A stretch of DNA of 64,000 nt from Undaria pinnatifida (taxonomy: Eukaryota > Sar > Phaeophyceae > Laminariales > Alariaceae), in NCBI GenBank assembly GCA_012845835.1, contig JABAKD010000025.1, forward strand, positions 9,987,779 through 10,051,778. Direction: 5' to 3'. Of the stretch, positions 59,310-64,000 are shown piece by piece; position 1 is the stretch's first letter, and each line of letters starts with the position of its first letter. The notes below the pieces were generated by a model, which saw only the letters and a program-made list of their open reading frames with translations, did not search any database and had not been told where the DNA came from. The position numbers and the translations under genes are program-made.

Positions 59310-62300
59310 GCCTCTCCTCACGAAGTCCATCACCTCGGCCACTGTCTCCGTTGTTGGACAGCTCATTGCCTCGGCGTTAAAGCCCCCCTCCCCCTCTTTC
59401 CCCGCCCCCTTATCGCCATCCTCGTCAGTGGTATACAATTCCGCACGAGAAGCGACGGCATTGGTAACGGAGGCTGGGGTTGGGGTGGGGGTTGGGGCGG
59501 CGGCAGCGATTGGGGGGGGGGGTATGGTCGCGTCCCCGGGGCTAATGAGGAGAGTTACAGCGTTTGCTCTTTTTGGGCTAATTATTAATGGGCCTACGTT
59601 TCATTGGTGGTATCGAGCGCTCGAGAGGATCGCGGCAAGGTGAGGAATGGGGGGAGGAATGTGGGGGAGGGGTCCTGTGTTTGGTGCATGGTGATTTTAT
59701 TGCGGGTGAGCAGAGTGAACAAGCTCGAGGTTTTTAGTGTCACCTGCGCTTCGACGCCTGATGCTACAAGAATACTTTTGACCCCGCCCATCCTTAATCT
59801 TTACCCCCTCCGCCTCCACTAAGGCCTCGACCCCAACCCCGACGTGAAACCCTACCGTCACCACAACCTGCCCCCCTGCGCCTATGCCCACCGCCTATCG
59901 CAGGCATCCCGGAACCCCCTCTCAGCCCCGAACCTCTCCCTTGCTCCCACCTCCACCTCTACCCCCCTTCTAACCCCACCACCCTAACCCCGATCCCCAC
60001 CTCAGCCCACAACGCCACGCATCGCAAGGAACCCACACTCGCCCCAACTTCCGCCCCCACCCCCATCTCTACCCACGCCCATGCCCCCACCCCTGACCCT
60101 GCCCCCACCCCCACCCATAACCCCCACCCTCAATGACAGCTGCCGCAAGAAATCCCAACCCGTTCCAACCCAACCCAACCCCTATGTCCCTAGCCCTAAC
60201 CCTAGTCCAACCCGCATCCAACCCTTATGCCCAAGCCCCAACCTCCACTCGCAACGACAGTATTGGCCAACTCACCCAATACCCACTCATACCCCAACCC
60301 TCACTTGAACCCTAACCCCCTAAACTCAACGCCACCCCAACCCCCTAAACTCAACGCCTCGACCCCCACCCCGAACCCATTTCATGTTGCCAGGTATTTG
60401 CACTGAAACCCCTAGCCCAACCTAACCGCTGCCCCAACACCTACCCTAACCCCTACCCTAGCCCATACCCTAACCCATACCCTAGCCCCTACCCTAGCCA
60501 CTACACCTAGCCGTACCCCTTACCCCTACCCTGACCCGTACCCTACCCCCTACCCTAATCCCTACCTTAATCACTACCCTAACCGTACCCTCTACTCTAC
60601 CCTAACGCCTACCCTAACCCCTACCCTACCTCCTACCCTAATCCCTACCCAAACTCTATCCCTTACCCTACCCCCTACCCTACTCCCTGCCCTAACCCCT
60701 ACCCTATCCACTGCCCTCACCTCTACCCTAACCACTTCCCCAGCCCCCTTTCCCCTACCCTAACCCTATCCCTATCCCTTACCCTAACCCTACCCCATAC
60801 CCTAACCCCTACGCTAGCCCCTACCCTATTACCTACCCATACCCCTACCCTAACCCCTACGCTACCCCCTACCCTAACCCCTGTCGTAACCCCGACTCTA
60901 ACCCCGACCCTAACTCTTCGCCCCTACCCTAACGTTGCCCCCTACCCTAACCCTACCCCCTACCCTAACCCTACCCACTACCCTACCCCCTACCTTACCC
61001 GTAACCCCTACCCCCTACCCTAACCCCTGCCGCTGCCCCACCCTCTACCTCAACCCCTCCGCCAACCCCTACCGCTGCCCCAACCCCCACCCCTACCCGA
61101 CAAAATTGGCAGGCGTCGCAAGCCCAATGAGCCCCCGGGGGGTGCTAAGGACGTTGTGTTCAAGGTTGTAATGGATAGGTTTGTCATGACCCCTCCTTAC
61201 CTAATCGTAACGTTAGCCTGCTTGAGGCTGCTGCAGGGGGTTGGAGTACGAAGGACTATCGCTGAAACGAAGGGGCTTTATCCTGGGGCGCTCGTTACTA
61301 GCTGGAAGGTAAGATGTTTGGCGGGGACACATAGGATGGTATGGGATTTGGACGGGACTTGGAATGGGATATGGTATTTTGATTATGGGATAGGTTGGGA
61401 TGGGATAGCGGAGTGTTGAAGTGGGTTTGGGATGGGGATGTATTTCGAAGCGCTCATTTATTTGCTGGAAGGTAGTATTATGGGGATGGATTGGGATACG
61501 GGTTTACACGGGACTTGGATGGGATGGGATGGGATGGGATAAGGGTGTGGCATGGGGGTCGTATTTCGGAGGGCTCATTGCTTGAGGAGTAGGATGGGCA
61601 TTGGGGGGTGGGATGTTACTTGGGATGGGATTTGGCGTAGGTTTGTGGGATGGGATGGGGGAGGTGTGATGGCATGGGATAGGGAGTGTGCTATGGGGTT
61701 TGGGGTGGGAATGTGGGGGGTGGGATGAGATGGGATAAGAAGTGTGGGATGGTATGCGGTAGAGGGTATATGGTATGGGCATCGCCACTGTATTTCTGTC
61801 CCAGCAGCTTCTGGCCGATTAGCAGCAGCAGCACACGAGCTGTTTGCGTGTTTTCACGGTCTACCGCCAACATTGTGCCGTGATTTTGTTCGCATGCTAT
61901 CGCCTCTGACCGCGCGACAATCCAAACAATCCCACAAGCTACGAGCATCGCTTTCATTATTCTAACACAGAATATACGAGAGCTTTTCACTCTTCGGGTC
62001 GGGTCGGGTTGCCGTCGACCCGACGGGTAAGATGGGAGAAACGTTCCTGACCCCATCCGACTCGACCCGACCCGACCCGACCCGACCCGACCCGACCCGA
62101 CCCGACCCGACCCGACCCGACCCGACCCGACCCGACCCGACCCGACCCGACCCGACCCGACCCGACCCGACCCGACCCGACCCGACCCGACCCGACCCGA
62201 CCCGACCCGACCCGACCCGACCCGACCCGACCCGACCCGACCCGACCCGACTCGACTCGACTCGACTCGACTTGACCTGATCCGATACGACCCAACCGGT

Positions 62301-62615
62301 CCGTGAATTTTCGAACAGCTCTCTACCCGACCCGACTCGCCCCGCGAGGTTTTGGAAAGCTCCTGTCTTGGTCCGCACGACGGGTCAACACCCGTTAAAC
62401 CCTTGGAATATATGAACCAAAGCGCCTACCTGATAGGTTTTTCTCACAGCAATGTAAGGATTATTCTTGGTTCGATTCCTGAAGTGCATTATGTATTCAT
62501 CCTCTCCTTTTTCACTTTTTTTCTGGATGTAAATGACGGCGACGAGAGCAGGTGTGGCCGCTTGCCCAACTGTTCAACTTCAAGGTGGTCCCGGTCGAAT
62601 ACCGCCCCGTTTTCG
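59310..62615 (+). CDS. Mpv17/PMP22-family membrane protein (three exons, partial)
   Basis: Members are small proteins with four membrane segments in peroxisomes or the inner mitochondrial membrane. Exon a (59310-59639; acceptor CCACCTCCAG, donor AAG|GTGAGG) gives PLLTKSITSATVSVVGQLIA, the family's first segment with GQ where GD is usual, then a long Ser/Pro/Gly insert, then RVTAFALFGLIINGPTFHWW and YRALERIA (family pattern R-x4-F-x2-F-G-x5-G-P-x2-H-x-W-Y). Exon b (61113-61308; acceptor TTGGCAG, donor AAG|GTAAGA) gives KVVMDRFVMTPPYLIVTLAC, LRLLQG and TKGLYPGALVTSWK. Exon c (62552-62615; donor TTCG|GTGAGT) gives VWPLAQLFNFKVVPVEYRPV. Phases agree at both joins (AG|G and phase 0), and the K-x-WP join restores the conserved motif. 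The upstream exon(s) with the N-terminus and the last exon (W-N-x2-L-S type) were not found. Likely functional; gene symbol withheld. Confidence 0.9.
59640..61112. repeat. Intron 1 of the Mpv17-like gene: degenerate telomere-like C-rich tract
   Basis: GT at 59640 and AG at 61111-61112. From about 60080 to 61080 the + strand is built of CCCTAACCCCTACCCTAACC-like words with many variants (CCCTAGCC, CCCTATCC, CCCCACCC). The complementary strand is GGGTTAGGGGTAGGG-like, resembling TTAGGG telomere repeats but too irregular to be a working telomere. Dense G-runs would allow G-quadruplexes. Short proline-rich frames (for example 60081-60308) are artefacts. Confidence 0.85.
61309..62551. repeat. Intron 2 of the Mpv17-like gene: GGGAT repeats and (CCCGA)37
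   Basis: 61320-61780 is rich in GGGATGGGAT and GGGTTTGGGATGGGG words. 62066-62250 is an unbroken (CCCGA)37 array, bordered by CTCGA variants (62251-62270) and by flanks 'CGTGAATTTTCGAACAGCTC' and 'GAGGTTTTGGAAAGCTCCTG' of the CCCGA family. The right end 'CCCGTTAAACCCTTG' is an inverted relative of 'CAAGGGTTAGGGCG' at 4591. The AG acceptor is at 62550-62551. Confidence 0.88.
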
Positions 62616-63420
62616 GTGAGTTTTACATTTTTATTTATTCAAACGTTTTGAGGACACCTTAGCTCCAATTTTGATAAATTGGTCGAAATTCGTTGTTTTT
62701 TTAGAAGGGGCGTAGGGAGGGGGCGTTGCAGAGCACGGGGAGGGGGGGGGGGGGGGGGGAGGGGAAGGGAGGGGAGGGGGAAGGGAGGAGGGGGGGAGGG
62801 GAGGGGGCGTAGTCACTTGATGCTTGCCTTAGTCATTTGGCCTTTGACCTCGCATCCCTTTCGAGACGGGAGCACCGTTCATTCCTATTCCTACTCCTGA
62901 TAGATACACCTCCAACAGTAGACCGCTCACTACGTTTCTTCCGTGTGTAAGTCCATGTATTGCATTAATAACCTTTTGGTTTGTCTTAGCGGCTTCCCGA
63001 GATGGGGGGGGGATACCTATACGAAACGTTTTCGCGGATGAAACCTATTCCGATATATCCCATGGGTGGATGGGAAGGAGGGGAGGAGGGGGCGAGGAAC
63101 GGGGGTCACTGGGGACGGGGGGAGGTGTCATCTCGGTTTCTGGTCGGCGGAAGCGGAGATGGAAGGGGCTCGGGGAAGGGGCGACCGGGAGCGGGGAGAA
63201 GAAGCTAAGGGAGGAAGTGAGGAGGGGGGGCGGGGGCGGGGGGCTCGGAGAACGATCAAATGCTGTGTAGAAAGGGGTTATAAAGCGCAAGGGAAGAGGC
63301 GTGTCTGCAGGTTCGGTGGTTGTTCGCTAGACGGTGGTAGGTCCGCGGTGGAAAAGAACCAGTCAGCGCATGGCCCCCAGACAGCTACTCGTAGTTCGAT
63401 GTTTTGAAGCATCGCCACTT
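62616..63420. other. Downstream intron or 3' flank: G-rich runs and a dispersed repeat
   Basis: GGGGAGGGG runs at 62735-62812, the CATCCCTTTCGAGACGG repeat (62820-62965, copy 3, matching 3220-3420) and further GGGGAGG runs at 63065-63240. The final exon of the Mpv17-like gene was sought here and not found. Confidence 0.5.
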
Positions 63421-63599
63421 TTTTTTTCATCCGGTCTTGCCTTGCCGGCATTCGACACGGGTTTGTGTTGGGAAACCCCCTTATTCGATACGGGCTTGGT
63501 TGGAGGGTGGAATCATCAGTGTAAATGCGAAGAACACATACGCACTTACCTTACGTCATATATATATATATCGTACGACCTGGCAAAATTTATATTTTT

Positions 63600-63960
63600 T
63601 GTTTGTTTTTTTTTTCGTTGCAAGACGCGTAGTCACGATGCGTAAGAGGTTTACCATTTTCTTTTGTGTGTGTGAGGTTCCTCCATTTGGGAGCTTGAGA
63701 CACGTATGTCCTTCTTGGCCCAAAAACTGATTTCGGAAAAGAAAAATAAACTGCTACGTACCGGAAGAAAAGTCCCATGGCCTAGGGCGGAAGTGCGCCG
63801 ACCCCACTGTTTTTCTTTTTTTTTGCGGTGAAAGGTTGTTGCCGTTAGAGGAGCTCTTGCGCCTCCTCCTAAAACGGATGTGGTTGAATTTTTTTTTCAG
63901 CTTTGCCCCCAAACAAAAAAATTCCGTGGGCCTACGATACGAGGTAGATATATACAACGA
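63600..63960. repeat. Family G fragments near the right edge
   Basis: 'CCCAAAAACTGATTTCGG', 'TGCTACGTACCGGAAGAAAAG', 'TCCCATGGCCTAGG' and T-runs match 21.25 and 55.95 kb. The sequence runs to the window edge without a gene. Confidence 0.55.
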
Positions 63961-64000
63961 AACCTTTCGCAACAAATAATTAAGAAAATGAAACTCCGAT

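Noticed and set aside
58453-59643. 396-codon + strand open frame, the longest in the window
   Set aside because: Its first ~285 codons are Pro/His/Ser homopolymers produced by a CCACC/CATC tract; only the last ~110 codons belong to the Mpv17-like exon, and the frame reads through a splice donor at its end.
60080-61080. True chromosome end (telomere)
   Set aside because: The repeats are irregular, lie between in-phase exons and are followed by ordinary sequence on both sides.
61962-62378. Minus-strand frames with SGRVG repeats, up to 138 codons
   Set aside because: Translation of the (CCCGA)n array in an intron.

Overview
This window looks like a gene-poor, repeat-dominated stretch of a nuclear eukaryotic genome. 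The evidence is spliceosomal introns with GT..AG borders, tRNA-derived SINEs with poly(A) tails, LINE reverse-transcriptase remnants, hAT, pogo-like and piggyBac-like DNA elements, long microsatellites and minisatellites, and very few credible coding exons. There are no operons, rRNA genes or prokaryotic signals. My best guess is a stramenopile alga (brown-alga-like genome texture), but nothing in the window proves the lineage.

The one confidently recognised host gene is a Mpv17/PMP22-family membrane protein on the + strand. Three exons (59310-59639, 61113-61308, 62552-62615) join in phase. Its first exons are not identified and its last exon lies to the right of the window or was missed. Its introns are made of extreme sequence: intron 1 holds a C-rich, degenerate telomere-like CCCTAA/CCCTAC tract, and intron 2 holds GGGAT-type repeats and a perfect (CCCGA)37 array. 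Weaker host-exon candidates are at 15001-15294 (-), 26989-27071 (+), 32807-32888 (+, signal-peptide exon with a good donor), 33863-34230 (-), 48660-48972 (-) and 56335-56555 (-).

Layout. 0-1 kb: 3' part of a decayed LINE. 1-5 kb: degenerate tandem repeats and GGGTC arrays. 5.5-8.2 kb: palindromic minisatellites and a broken hAT transposase. 9.3-13.2 kb: C-rich satellite, (GGGAA)n array, LINE tail, SINE. 15-24.6 kb: retroposon families A and B, a pogo-like element carrying a Cys/His ORF, a GGTACC minisatellite, GATC-rich MITEs and hAT MITEs. 25-35.5 kb: more A, B and SINE copies, a 41-bp minisatellite and CAG repeats. 35.7-39.3 kb: an old ~270-bp satellite invaded by mobile elements. 40.6-43.8 kb: a hAT element with terminal inverted repeats, an 8-bp target duplication and GGCCGGGCC arrays at both ends. 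44.3-47.3 kb: LINE tails in alternating orientation. 47-57 kb: microsatellites, MITEs and a few candidate exons. 57.5-62.6 kb: the Mpv17-like gene region. 62.6-64 kb: low-complexity and dispersed repeats.

Nearly everything between the genes can be assigned to a modest number of mutually nested repeat families, described below with the names A, B, G, K, M, X, Y and Z used only inside this annotation. Boundaries were read by eye and are approximate unless a target-site duplication is given.
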